From: Dallia pectoralis
Taxonomy: Eukaryota; Chordata; Actinopteri; Esociformes; Umbridae
NCBI GenBank assembly: GCA_029465975.1
Contig: CM055728.1
Location: 6,532,261-6,596,260, forward strand
DNA length: 64,000 nucleotides
Direction: 5' to 3'
Shown: piece by piece, positions 25,485-36,604 of the stretch
Numbering within the stretch: the first letter of the stretch is position 1
How the letters are laid out: every line of letters starts with the position of its first letter
Position numbers and translations under genes: made by a program
The notes under the pieces: model-generated
Seen by the model: only the letters and a program-made list of their open reading frames with translations
Told to the model about the DNA's origin: nothing
Database searches by the model: none

Positions 25485-26627
25485 TAGGGCTGAAACAAAC
25501 TATATTTTGATAATTGATTAATCTAGCGATTATTTGGACGATCTAAGACGACTAAATCATCTATTTTCTCAATGATAATTCAGTAGGCTTTGAACAATTG
25601 CTTTTGCAAGTAGTTTTAACAAATTGAGCTGAGTTGTACTTATTCTAACTAATAAATAAAACACAGAAATCACTTCAGCTTTAAAAAAATTTTTTATCAC
25701 ACTCCGAGCCAATTGAACTGGCCAATCTCTTTATGTCTAATTTTGCCCAATTCAATCATAAATGCTCTCTAAGCTTCAGGACACATACAAGGCTAACATG
25801 TTAATCAAATAATTATAATAAGTATCTACATGTGTCTCTTTACAATGGTTGTATACACTGAACTGTTTAACTGCTGTCTGTGGACGTGTTGCTACGGTGT
25901 TTGTTTGCGTGAAATACAGCGCAATGCGTTTTTATCAACTGGTGTCGCTAAGTGGCCATCTACACTAATCTCTCACCGTTTTCATCTCCGCTTGTGCCGG
26001 GATGTTTCCTTTTTAAATATTCCAGCATCCACGTTGTGCTCCCATGGAAAGCAAGTTCCGCCTTGGCATGCATTACATATGACATAATTTAAGTTCCGCA
26101 TGGCATGCATAACATATGACATAATTTAAGTTCCGCATGGCATGCATTACATATGACATAATTTAAGTTCCGCATGGCATGCATAACATATGACATAATT
26201 TAAGTTCCGCATGGCATGCATTACATATGACATAATTTAAGTTCCGCATGGCATGCATAACATATGACATAATTTAAGTTCTGCATGGCATGCATTACGA
26301 CATATTTTTTTGTTTAAACTTTAATCCCTGAACGCAACTTCTCTGTTTGCACGCAAACATTTTAGAGGATTTTAGATATTTTAGCAATATCTGTTTTCTT
26401 CTTGTCATGCATTAAGGGTGTAGTGTAGGTAAAAGCCATTTGCAGAGCTTGAATGATCTCGTTTGCGGTGCATTACAGTCCGGAGCTACAGCACTAGTCA
26501 TATGACGTTATTGCTAGCACTTAAAATAGGTCCTATGAGATCAAACGACTTGTCGACACCAAAAAACATTTTGTCAATTTTTTGTTGTTGATGTTGGTGA
26601 TAACATGGACTAATCGTTTCAGCCCTA
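25485..26627. mobile_element. hAT-type non-autonomous element, 1,143 bp
   Basis: Ends are inverted: TAGGGCTGAAAC on the left and GTTTCAGCCCTA on the right. Sub-terminal sequence is of the TAATCGATTA-like type common in vertebrate hAT elements. Flanks GTGGCCAC and GTGCCACT fit a decayed 8-bp target duplication with a one-base indel. No transposase similarity is visible inside; the interior is AT-rich and holds a 37-bp array. Confidence 0.75.
26066..26298. repeat. 37-bp minisatellite inside the hAT element, alternating unit types
   Basis: Six full units and a partial seventh start at 26,066 plus multiples of 37. Successive units alternate strictly between GCATGCATTACATATGAC and GCATGCATAACATATGAC, so the true repeating block is 74 bp. 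Each junction GCATGGCATGC is palindromic. Confidence 0.95.
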
Positions 26628-26761
26628 GTGCCACTACACCCCGGATTCAATACCTGGATGTGTCACAGCCATTTTTCCATTTTTGTCCCCTTGTTTCTGG
26701 GGCTCAAATGTTATTAGAACATTTTACACAATCATTAGCAAAATGTTTAATACTTTGAGAA

Positions 26762-28591
26762 TTAGTTGCAGGCAATGACTGCTTGAAGTCTGGAATGCAT
26801 GGACATCACCAAACGTTGGGTTTCTTCTTTTGTGATGCTTTGCACGGCCTTTCCTGCAGCCGTCTTCAGTTGTTTGTTTCTTTCTGCCTTAAGATTTGTC
26901 TTCAACAAGTTAAATGTACGATCAGTTTGAGATGAATGACTCATTTGCATTAGAAATCTCCTGGGTTGATTTTGCATTATGTTTTGGGTTATGAGGAATT
27001 TGGCTGAATCTGAGCAGTCAAGATATCCCTATATACTTCAGAATTCATCCAGCTGCTTCTGTTTTCTGTCACATTATCAATAAACACTTGTGGCCCCATG
27101 TCATCACACTGCCTCCACCATGTCATCACACTGCCTCCACCATGCCATCACACTGCCTCCACCAAGCATCCCCATGTCATCACTCTGCCTCCACCATACA
27201 TCCCCATGCCTTCACACTGCCTCCACCATGCCATCACACTGCCTCCACCATGCAATCACACTGCCTCCACCATGTCATCACACTGCCTCCACCATGCATC
27301 CCCATGCAATCACACTGCCTCCACCATGTCATCACACTGCTTCCACCATGCCATCACACTGCCTCCACCATGTCATCACACTGCCTCCACCATGCCATCA
27401 CACTGCCTCCACCAAGCATCCCCATGTCATCACTCTGCCTCCACCATACATCCCCATGCCTTCACACTGCCTCCACCATGCCATCACACTGCCTCCACCA
27501 TGCAATCACACTGCCTCCACCATACATCCCCATGCCATCACACTGCCTCCACCATGCCATCACACTGCCTCCACCATACATCCCCATGCCATCACACTGC
27601 CTCCACCATGCCATCACACTGCCTCAACCATGCCATCACACTGCCTCAACCATGCCATCACACTGCCTCCACCATGCCATCACACTGCCTCCACCATACA
27701 TCCCCATACCATCACACTGCCTCCACCATACATCCCTATGCCATCACACTGCCTCCACATGCCATCACACTGCCTCCACCATACATCCGCATGCCATCAC
27801 ACTGCCTCCACCATGCCATCACACTGCCTCCACCATGCCATCACACTGCCTCCACCATGCCATCACACTGCCTCCACCATACATCCCCATGCCATCACAC
27901 TGCCTCCACCATGCCATCACACTGCCTCCACCATACCATCACACTGCCTCCACCATGCATCCCCATGCCATCACACTGCCTCCACCATACCATCACACTG
28001 CCTCCACCATGCATCCCCATGCCATCACACTGCCTCCACCATACCATCACACTGCCTCCACCATGCATCCCCATGCCATCACACTGCCTCCACCATACCA
28101 TCACACTGCCTCCACCATGCATCCCCATGCCATCACACTGCCTCCACCATGCCATCACACTGCCTCCACCATGTTTTACAGATTATGTGGTGTGCTTCGG
28201 ATCATGAGCCGTTACAAAACTTTGCCATACTGTTTTTTCCCCATCATTCTGGTACAAGTTAATCGTAGTTTAATCCGTCCAAAAATGCAGTTATTTTTTA
28301 GATATTTTTTTGGCAAAATCTGGCCTTTCTACTTTTGAGGTTTATGACTGGTTTGCACCTTGTGGTGAACCCTCTGTTTTTGTTCTAGTGAAGTCTTCTC
28401 TTTATGGTAGACTTGGATAATGATAAGCCCTCCTGGAGAGTGTTCTTAATTTGGCTGGATGTTGTGAATGTGTTTTTTTTTACCCTGGAAAGGATCCTAT
28501 GATCATCCATCACTGTTGTTTTACGTGTACGTCCAGGCTTTTTTGTGTTGCAGAGCTCACCAGGATGTTCTTTTTTCTCACAATGTACCAT
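26762..28591 (-). pseudogene. Tc1-like transposase pseudogene, split by a tandem array
   Basis: The N-terminal part (28,591 to about 28,385) reads KKPGRTRKTTVMDDHR... FTTSSQIKNTLQEGLSLSK STIKRRLH, the bipartite helix-turn-helix DNA-binding region of fish Tc1 transposases. Further left, with stops and frameshifts, follow the linker and the segment leading to HGGGSVM, about 28,180-28,380. After the array the C-terminal part (26,762-26,977) retains LLKTNLKAERNKQLKTAAG and ITKEETQRLVMSMHSRLQ. The central catalytic-domain DNA is largely missing between the array and 27,060. A normal protein of this family is about 340 residues. This copy cannot encode an active enzyme; it is a fossil whose coding DNA seeded a minisatellite. 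Confidence 0.85.
27096..28172. repeat. 22/32-bp minisatellite derived from transposase GGGSVM codons
   Basis: The basic unit is 22 bp (CCACCATGCCATCACACTGC + CT). A longer 32-bp version includes CATCCCCATG. On the minus strand every unit reads CATGGTGGAGGCAGTGTGATG-like codons for HGGGSVM, the signature at this point of the Tc1 transposase. Near the right end (27,940-28,130) a 22+32 = 54-bp block repeats about four times. That block is 18 codons, so the minus strand reads GMHGGGSVMVWWRQCDGM repeatedly. Long open frames on the + strand in all three frames (369-416 codons) are by-products. Confidence 0.95.
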
Positions 28592-28905
28592 ACTGTTGAT
28601 TTTGTCTGTTTAGCTAAATAAATTCAAGCTACAGTTGAGGGTATTCACATCCAAATTGAAGACAGGGTTTAGGAATTACAGCTCTTTAATATGTAGCCCT
28701 TTCTTTTTCATGTGACCAAAAGTAATTGGGCAGTTGACTCAAACGCTGTTTTATGGACAGGTGAGGGCTATTCCTTTGCAATTTGTATAATCGTCTCAAT
28801 ATTACTACAAATCACTGTTGTATTTCTTTTCCATCCTCTCTTGATTAATTTTTCTCCCCATTATGGTACACTATATGGGCTCTGTGCTACTGTACTCCAT
28901 ACACT

Positions 28906-29592
28906 CTAAGTGGCCAATAATGGAGTTCAGCTCACATGTAACTGAAAGTATTGATTTATTTTAAAAAAGAAAACGTAGAAGGTTGCGCTTTTATTTCACA
29001 TCAGAGGGACAGTTGGCCTTAATCTGGATAACTTGAAAACTAGGCACCAGCGGTGCTGGAAAATGGGATTTTACTGTTTATTGGAAGATAATTGCAGGAA
29101 AAGTACTCTTAGCATGGACAAATACCTAGGTTAATTACATGTTTGTTTGTCGCATCCTGGTGGACGTATCAAGCGTTGACACGTTTTCGAGTTACTCTCT
29201 GTGACTACAGATACACATGTAGTTAGCAATGACCGACAACATATTGTGTTTAAATGAAACCTGAAGTAAATGAGATCCCAGTTCCCAAATGAATCCCAGT
29301 AAAATGTCCCAATTGGCTCCCCAGGCATGGAAACTCCCAGTAGCCCCCGGATGGGTAGGCTGTCGACAGGGTCGGCGTCTAGGGGCCGCCCCCCCAAACA
29401 GGCCCACCCCCAGGAGGCGGCGAGGACTACCGCTACATGCCCAGAAAACAACAAGCACAGTAAGTCAAGGCTTCGTTTCAGCACAGCTTTCATCAAGTCC
29501 AGTTGAAAATGTTAATTGTTAATTTTTACCCTGTTCCCATTATTAACGTATCATTGCTGATTCTACCATACGATCCACTGATACTGTCTTAG
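28906..29592. other. Unique sequence
   Basis: A GC-rich patch at 29,330-29,450 (GGCCGCCCCCCCAAACAGGC region) has opposed short open frames without a recognised family. Confidence 0.4.
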
Positions 29593-30259
29593 TCCACTGC
29601 TACATCCATAGGCAAGTCATGTTGGTTTGTATGGTTCTAGTCCACTGCTACATCCATAGGCAAGTCATGTTGGTTTGTATGGTTTTAGTCCACTGATACA
29701 TCGATAGGCAAGTCATGTTGGTTTGTATGGTTTTAGTCCACTGCTACATCCATAGGCAAGTCATGTTGGTTTGTATGGTTTTAGTCCACTGATACATCGA
29801 TAGGCAAGTCATGTTGGTTCGTATGGTTTTAGTCCACTGCTACATCGATAGGCAAGTCATGTTGGTTTGTATGGTTTTAGTCCACTGCTACATCGATAGG
29901 CAAGTCATGTTGGTTTGTATGGTTTTAGTCCACTGCTACATCAATAGGCAAGTCATGTTGGTTTGTATGGTTTTAGTCCACTGATACATCGATAGGCAAG
30001 TCATGTTGGTTTGTATGGTTTTAGTCCACTGCTACATCGATAGGCAAGTCATGTTGGTTTGTATGGTTTTAGTCCACTGATACATCGATAGGCAAGTCAT
30101 GTTGGTTTGTATGGTTCTAGTCCACTGCTACATCGATAGGCAAGTCATGTTGATTTGTATGGTTTTAGTCCACTGATACATCGATAGGCAAGTCATGTTG
30201 GTTTGTATGGTTTTAGTCCACTGCTACATCGATAGGCAAGTCATGTTGGTTCGTATGGA
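29593..30259. repeat. 48-bp minisatellite, 14 copies
   Basis: Units start TCCACTGCTACATC and include GGCAAGTCATGTTGG. First at 29,593 and last at 30,217, exactly 13 periods of 48 bp. Two unit types differ at CTGCTACATC/CTGATACATC; the CTGATACATC type recurs irregularly, alternating with CTGCTACATC in parts of the array. Confidence 0.96.
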
Positions 30260-30581
30260 AATGTCATTGAGTCAGTTACCTATAAAAACATAGCAACCGA
30301 ATCTGCACTAGCTAGCAGTAATCGGCGTGAGCACAAATTCAAGCCGTCTGGAATGTCCTTGGATGGAGAAGCCGACGTTGGAATCTAGTTCCAGTCCCGT
30401 TGAACAGAATAATCATGATGACTTTGCTAATTCAAACAGACTTACTTGGAAAATGAAGCCTTCTCTAATATGAGCCAGTTGTTTGGTTGCTACAACACAG
30501 TGCCTCGAGCCCGGCCAATGAGAGCCCACCAGCATTAGACTCCCAGACGTCCTTGGAATATTTTATTTGTTCAGCCCGCCA
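30260..30581. other. Short unique spacer
   Basis: Unique sequence, no feature recognised. Confidence 0.45.
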
Positions 30582-31128
30582 TGGAGTGTGTCTGTATGGG
30601 AGTGTGTGTTTGTGTGCGTGTGTGTGTGTGTCTGTCTGTCTGTCTGGGAGTGTGTGTCTGTCTGGGAGTGTGTGTCTGTATGGGAGTGTGTCTGTATGGG
30701 AGTGTGTGTCTGTATGGGAGTGTGTGTCTGTATGGGAGTGTGTGTCTGTATGGGAGTGTGTGTCTGTATGGGAGTGTGTGTCTGTATGGGAGTGTGTGTC
30801 TGTGTCTGTATGGGAGTGTGTGTGTGAGTGTGTGTGTCTGTCTGTATGGGAGTGTGTCTGTATGGGAGTGTGTCTGTATGGGAGTGTGTCTGTATGGGAG
30901 TGTGTCTGTATTGGAGTGTGTGTGTCTGTATGGGAGTGTGTCTGTATGGGAGTGTGTCTGTATGGGAGTGTGTCTGTATGGGAGTGTGTCTGTATTGGAG
31001 TGTGTGTGTCTGTATGGGAGTGTGTCTGTATGGGAGTGTGTCTGTATGGGAGTGTGTCTGTACGGGAGTGTGTGTGTGTGTGTGTGCGCGGGTGTGTGTG
31101 CGCGGGTGTGTGTGCGTGCGTGTGTGCG
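30582..31128. repeat. TG-rich minisatellite, 14-18 bp unit
   Basis: Copies of GTGTCTGTATGGGAGT with 0-4 additional TG bases, ending in a CGCG-containing TG tract. Long cysteine/valine-rich + frames and threonine/histidine-rich minus frames are artefacts. A larger block ending TATTGGAGTGTG recurs near 30,910 and 30,995. Confidence 0.93.
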
Positions 31129-32623
31129 TGGTGAACATGCTCCGCGGTGTGTGTTCTGAGTTCCGTTTGGCAGTGTGAAAGTTCTCATTTTCTAGACCTG
31201 ATTTGGCACCTATTGAGGAATGAAGTGGAATTAAGATGTTGTCCCTGTAGATAGATGCAAGTGTGTGTGTGTGTTGTTATACCAAATCATTCATCAATGA
31301 CAGAAGCAACGTACTGTACGCTCATGGGCTGAAATGAGAGGTATCCACACCATTGAATATACGTTCACAGGAACTAGTTAGGATAAAGGAGCAGGTTATT
31401 TAGGGGGGAGTGGGTGTATGTGTGTTTAGGAACAATGGATTTATATGTCATGACAACGTGTCCCTACCTCCTCTTCTCCGTCACGCATCGTCTGAATTGA
31501 AGACAATAAAGCAATTTTGCACAATGGTTTGAGCCAGTCAGTTTCTAATTAATCAGTAAGGCACGCGGCGGAGTTTGGCCGATACGCGGCGGGGTTTGGC
31601 CAATATACCACGGCTAAGAGCTGTTGTCAGGCACGACACATCGCTGAGTCAGAACAGTGAATGCTGATTGGTCAAACCTTATGAGACCCAGTACCACATG
31701 GAAGAAAACAACTTTGTAATCTTTTGATTAGGCTGAGCACCGGTTCATATTAGCAATGAGATACTGGTGTGTTTTGTGTCATTGGCTCAACGTACCACAG
31801 CTAATGGCTGTGAGATTACCGTGTTGAGTTGTCAGCGGTGAGCGGGTCCCCTTCCTGGTTCTTCCACAGCCCAGGGAACCAGAGCCAGGTTGACAGATGA
31901 GGAGGGGAAGAGGTAGGGGTGATTAGTGACAACACTTTTTTGGTTTGGTACAAATGCACTGACAGCTTTGACCCTTGACTTCACCTGACCTCTCGGGTGG
32001 AATAGGAAAAGTTAATTACTTCCTTGTTGCGAAGGGGTAAAAATGGAGGAAACCAATGTTAAAGGGATGTTTCATTTCCATTGTGGTCATGTAAGGGGAA
32101 ACGGTAAACACATTTTTGCTTCTCCAGTAAGTAATGACAATGTTATTTGCGCCATTGAGTCTTTGTTGTTAGCATCCCCTCTGTTAGCTGACTGCTGGTG
32201 TATGAGTTAAGCCTGTTTTATGCTTCTGCGTCGAATCGACGGCGTACCCATTTTTTTTTTTTTAATAATTTCTTTAACACATTTACACTTTAGGCATGGG
32301 TAATTCATTTAGAAGCCTATCACATTTTAAAAAGGGTTCTTTAAACCTAAATTCACATTTTCTGGTCATATTAAGATAAAGTATGTGCTGAATTAATGTA
32401 CTAAACACAACTGAACACAGTAAAATATGAGTTAACACTACAGCACACTACTTCTGACCACTACAAGTAAAATTCATACAAGATACATAGAACTATTAAA
32501 GACTGCTGGACATTATTTATCCTTACTTGGCAGTAATAGTAAACAGTACTGAACACAGCCCACACTGCTTTTAAACACTAAACACTACTACCTTCACTAC
32601 TAATAAACACCAGTACTTGATAC
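31129..32623. other. Unique sequence with a dispersed-repeat remnant
   Basis: At 31,560-31,625 there is a short tandem GCGGCGGGGTTTGGCC motif followed by CCAATATACCACGGCTAA, wording I recall from a repeat scattered through many fish genomes. A T-run is present near 32,252. The rest has no recognised feature. Confidence 0.4.
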
Positions 32624-33120
32624 TAGGGCTGGCCCGAATACTATTTACCTGGCTGCAAATAGTCCTTAGTAATTATAAGTATTTGAATACTGCTTCTTTC
32701 ATAATTAAAGATAAAACGTGGGCACGCTGTTTTGTAGAAGGTATAGCCTACCAGAAATTACGCAAAACATTGTCTTCCCCAGAGGCTTCTGTTCTAAAGT
32801 GAACTAAGATACCGTCCGGGCACGGGATTGAGCCCATATTAACTGGAATGTGTTGAGCAATGTTTTAAAAGATTAAATAATAACATAAAAAAATGTGTTG
32901 GTCCACAAATGAAGCAAGCTTTAGTAGATATAATAGTAGGCCAGAATTAACCAATAGTTATGGGTTTGAACACACGATCGGCAAAAAAAAACAAGCTAAG
33001 ATAAAGTGCATGACAAACGGTTGGTGTATCGTAAATAATCTGCCGTTCTTGGACAAAAAAAAGACAATGTTGGGCAATGTGCCGATGGTAATCTACTAGC
33101 CTGCCTATAGATAGTCTGCT
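32624..33120. mobile_element. hAT-like 5' terminus (element end not found)
   Basis: TAGGGCTGGCCCGAATAC followed by TATTT-, GAATACT-type words matches the start of hAT elements of the TAGGGCTGG class. No matching inverted right end was found, so the right limit is arbitrary and the element is probably truncated. Confidence 0.35.
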
Positions 33121-33733
33121 GTTTAGAAGTTTAGAAATGCAAGAGGTTCAATATGATATAAAAATAAATACAATCAGTTTCCACTGCCTCTTGTCAGTTC
33201 CACAAAGACATTGTTGCCGTTTATTGATATTGTGAAGAGCTTTTGGATAGTATTTAGAAGCAGGAAACGAATGTGTAGGACGAACCACCAAATGACACTG
33301 GTACATCCAGGCCACAGATGTTGAGACGCTCAGGATGCTTCCTCTGTTCTCCCAGCATCCTGGTCCAGTAATTTCCTTCTTGTTAAACAAAGTCGGTAGG
33401 CGGGGTTCCTTAACAGAAGCAGCAAGATGCCTTCACAGCCCTTCTAGAGAGTGATTGGTCTGGACCACCTGTCACTCCATCTGGGCAGGATGTGGTCAGA
33501 CTGTGTGTTTGTTTGGATACAACTGGCATGCGTTCTTTTGACAGCAGTGTAATGGGCGTTGCGTGTAAGCCAGGCAGATCGATGTAAACAGAGAGATGTA
33601 CGGCCATTAAGATGATGACATGCTATCATTGGATGAGATGAAAAACCTGGGAGCAGAGAGTTGGCCTGTCTGGAAGTATTTGCACAGGGCTTCCCAAAAC
33701 GGGCGAGTTGATGTCACATTTAAGGGACAAATA
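33121..33733. other. Unique sequence
   Basis: No feature recognised; short opposing ORFs only. Confidence 0.45.
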
Positions 33734-34806
33734 GGGTTTGACCCATTCAGGTCACTCTGGAAAAACTGTGATTTAATGAACCATCTATGGGTCCTCCTGT
33801 GTGGTGTCAGCCAGGCTGGTGTTGAGGATGTGGTGTTTTATCAGTGACTGGTTGTAGGGTTTGACCCATTCAGGTCACTCTGGAAAAACTGTGATTTAAT
33901 GAGCCATCTATGGGTCCTCCTGTGTGGTGTCAGCCAGGCTGGTGTTGAGGATGTGGTGTTTTATCAGTGACTGGTTGTAGGGTTTGACCCATTCAGGTCA
34001 CTCTGGAAAAACTGTGATTTAATGAGCCATCTATGGGTCCTCCTGTGTGGTGTTAGCCAGGCTGGTGTTGAGGATGTGGTGTTTTATCAGTGACTGGTTG
34101 TAGGGTTTGACCCATTCAGGTCACTCTGGAAAAACTGTGATTTAATGAACCATCTATGGGTCCTCCTGTGTGGTGTCAGCCAGGCTGGTGTTGAGGATGT
34201 GGTGTTTTATCAGTGACTGGTTGTAGGGTTTGACCCATTCAGGTCACTCTGGAAAAACTGTGATTTAATGAACCATCTATGGGTCCTCCTGTGTGGTGTC
34301 AGCCAGGCTGGTGTTGAGGATGTGGTGTTTTATCAGTGACTGGTTGTAGGGTTTGACCCATTCAGGTCACTCTGGAAAAACTGTGATTTAATGAGCCATC
34401 TATGGGTCCTCCTGTGTGGTGTTAGCCAGGCTGGTGTTGAGGATGTGGTGTTTTATCAGTGACTGGACCCATTCAGGTCAAATGAGCCATCTGGGTCCTC
34501 CTGTGTGGTGTCAGCCAGGCTGGTGTTGAGGATGTGGTGTTTTATCAGTGACTGGTTGTAGGGTTTGACCCATTCAGGTCACTCTGGAAAAACTGTGATT
34601 TAATGAGCCATCTATGGGTCCTCCTGTGTGGTGTCAGCCAGGCTGGTGTTGAGGATGTGGTGTTTTATCAGTGACTGGTTGTAGGGTTTGACCCATTCAG
34701 GTCACTCTGGAAAAACTGTGATTTAATGAGCCATCTATGGGTCCTCCTGTGTGGTGTTAGCCAGGCTGGTGTTGAGGATGTGGTGTTTTATCAGTGACTG
34801 GTTGTA
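33734..34806. repeat. 123-bp tandem repeat, ~9 copies
   Basis: Units begin GGGTTTGACCCATTCAGG and end GTTTTATCAGTGACTGG. Starts at 33,734, 33,857 and 33,980 give a 123-bp period. Copies differ mainly at GAACC/GAGCC and GTCAGCC/GTTAGCC. One copy near 34,464 has an internal deletion that removes the middle of the unit. Sequence similarity between copies is very high, so the expansion or homogenisation is recent. Confidence 0.97.
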
Positions 34807-35344
34807 GGGTTTGTTTGTGTGTGAACCTGCAGTTCTCAGACCTCAACATAGCCAACTGTGCTAACCCTCAAACACCACCAAACCACCGCCACCGAATATC
34901 TCTTCACTCTCTCTTTCTATCGTTCTATTTCTTATTCCTCTCTCTAACACATTCTCTCGGTCTTATTATCTCTGTTTCTGTCCCCATCATGCCTCTCTCC
35001 TCTCTGCCGCTGTTCACCTCTATCTCTCTGTGGTGGGACCACAAGGCTGCAATCGATGAGCGCTATGGATTAGTCATGTTTGTTTTGGGGGAAGAGATTG
35101 AATTGTTGTGGGTTTCTCTGTCACGTAATTGGTTGGTATCAGAGCCCTTTCGTCTTCTAGTCACACCTCCCGATGGCCAGATGAGAGGATGGGGAGGGGG
35201 CTGAGGGGTTGTGAGTCACAGACACTGTAACACTGAGTGCTGTACTGCTAGTCAGTGTACAGCTGTGTCTTATATAAACAGCAGGCCGGGTTGTCAAATG
35301 CCAGTGGGAGTTTTTCCATTTATTCTGGGCAAGGTTAAAACAAG
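34807..35344. other. Unique sequence
   Basis: Contains a CT-rich patch at about 34,900-35,035. The 136-codon + frame starts inside the last tandem unit and has no recognised family. Confidence 0.4.
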
Positions 35345-35492
35345 TACCGTAATTTCCGGACTATTGAGCGCACCTGAATATAAGCCGCACCGAATAAAAA
35401 AATAAATATTATTTTGAACATAAATAAGCCGCACATGTCTATAAGCCACAGGTGCCTACCGGTACATTGAAACAAATGAACTTTACACAGGC

Positions 35493-35735
35493 TTTAACAA
35501 AACACGGGTTGTAACAAAAATAAATATGTTTTAACGAAACACGGGTTGTAACAAAAATAAATATGCTTTAACGAAACACGGGTTGTAACAAAAATAATTA
35601 CGCTTTAACAAAATACAGATTGTAACAAAAATAATTACGCTTTAACAAAATACAGATTGTAACAAAAATAATTACGCTTTAACGAAACACAGGTTGTAAC
35701 AAAAATAATTACGCTTTTAACAAGACACGGGTTGT
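35493..35735. repeat. 37-bp tandem repeat inside the pogo-like element
   Basis: About six to seven copies of ACGGGTTGTAACAAAAATAA plus a GCTTTAAC tail. Period is 37 bp (for example 35,541 to 35,578). Divergence is low, so expansion happened after insertion or in a recent parent copy. Confidence 0.9.
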
Positions 35736-35869
35736 GAAAACTGCCGTTTACAACGTCCTACCGTCAACTCATTAAGACCAATCAGCCGTGCAGCAGCTTT
35801 TTCAACAGCCAGATCACTCGCCTTCAACTTGAAAGCTGCATCATATGCATTTCTCAGTGTCTTTGCCAT
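35717..35869 (-). pseudogene. Pogo/CENP-B-like N-terminal HTH fragment, 50 codons
   Basis: Starts MAKTLRNAYDAAFKLKASDL, followed by AVEKAAARLIGLNELTVGRC and a basic KRQ. This resembles the psq-type helix-turn-helix that opens pogo/Tigger-like transposases. The ORF then ends in a stop and the internal array takes over. The Asp-rich catalytic domain is absent, so this is a remnant in a non-autonomous element. Orientation places its original 5' end toward the right terminus. Confidence in family comes from the MAKTLRNAYDAAFK start, which recurs in fish pogo-like proteins as I remember them. Confidence 0.6.
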
Positions 35870-36228
35870 GATGAGGGTGTTTAATTTAATCTAAACAGTA
35901 ATGAAAGCTTCATGCCCCGAAAAAAATGAGCATGTCTGTTAAGTTGACTATATTTGCCGTCTTAACTTAGCATGAAAGTATAAGCGAAACGTTTGTTTAT
36001 ACCTAACGTAAACGTAGTACCGTAATACTTAGAATATAGGAACCAACTCAATAACCTTAACGATAAGAGCGTTATCAACAAATGATATTTAACAACATCA
36101 CAGAATTTGTAAATTTTTTATTTTTTTTTGAAATCGGGAAAAATCCATATATTAGCCGCGTCGTTGTTTAAGCCGCAAGTTCAAAGTGTGGGAAAAAAGT
36201 TGCGGCATATAGTCCGGAAATTACGGTA

Positions 36229-36604
36229 CTTTCTGTTTCAGTGTTAAATGCTTAAAGGTCAATCGTAGTCAAGTAAATAATTTCAGAGTATTTTCAAATA
36301 CCTACATACCTACTATGTTGTCATTTGATTATTTTAAACTTCAACTTCAACTTGAAAGGGATATGGAGAGTCTTCGGGAGACAGACATGGATAAAGTCAG
36401 CTAGGAGTTACAAAAACCAGGTTACAATCTCATAAGAAAAACACCTAAAAGGGCCGGTTGAATTCTGCAACGAAGCCTTATTGACCCGGCCCCTCCCCCC
36501 TATGCCTCTGCCGTTCTCTCCTCTGCCGGTTTCTCCTCTACACCCCTTAACATTTTGGGGTTAGGCCTTGTCGTTCTGGGAACCTGACCTTTTTGGGGGA
36601 GTAC
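36229..36604. other. Possible internal remnant of an LTR element
   Basis: The last ~120 bp before the LTR is CT/GC-rich and ends in TTTTTGGGGGAG, resembling a polypurine tract. The remainder is unique and AT-rich. Confidence 0.35.

Larger units (their letters stand above)
26640..28905 (-). mobile_element. Tc1/mariner-like element carrying an internal minisatellite
   Basis: Minus-strand sequence shows Tc1-family features in order. A 5' non-coding region of the type ATTACTTTTGGTCACATG runs at about 28,690-28,735. The helix-turn-helix N-terminus and middle region of the transposase follow, then a 1.1-kb array at the GGGSVM codons, then the C-terminus and a 3' end with GAGCCCCAGAAACAAGGGG (about 26,697). 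Outer limits are approximate because the terminal inverted repeats have decayed. It lies about a dozen bases right of the hAT element's right end. Confidence 0.8.
35345..36228. mobile_element. Pogo-like TIR transposon, TA-flanked, ~880 bp
   Basis: Left end TA-CCGTAATTTCCGGACTAT and right end ATAGTCCGGAAATTACGG-TA are near-perfect inverted repeats flanked by TA dinucleotides, as expected for the Tc1/mariner-pogo superfamily. Sub-terminal AAGCCGC/GCGGC words are also inverted. It keeps a start fragment of a pogo/CENP-B-like HTH protein on the minus strand and a 37-bp internal array. It is too short for a full transposase. Confidence 0.85.

Noticed and set aside
27088..28338. 416-, 390- and 369-codon + ORFs rich in H, T, P and S
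   Set aside because: All three frames of the same strand are open because the 22/32-bp unit has no stops. The biological reading is the minus-strand transposase motif.
30487..31188. Long overlapping ORFs with WECVSVWECV or HTPIQTHTPI repeats
   Set aside because: Frames through a TG-rich minisatellite, open on both strands. Composition is dictated by the repeat.
34794..35204. 136-codon + ORF as a gene
   Set aside because: It begins inside a tandem-repeat unit and passes through a CT-rich patch. No family recognised.
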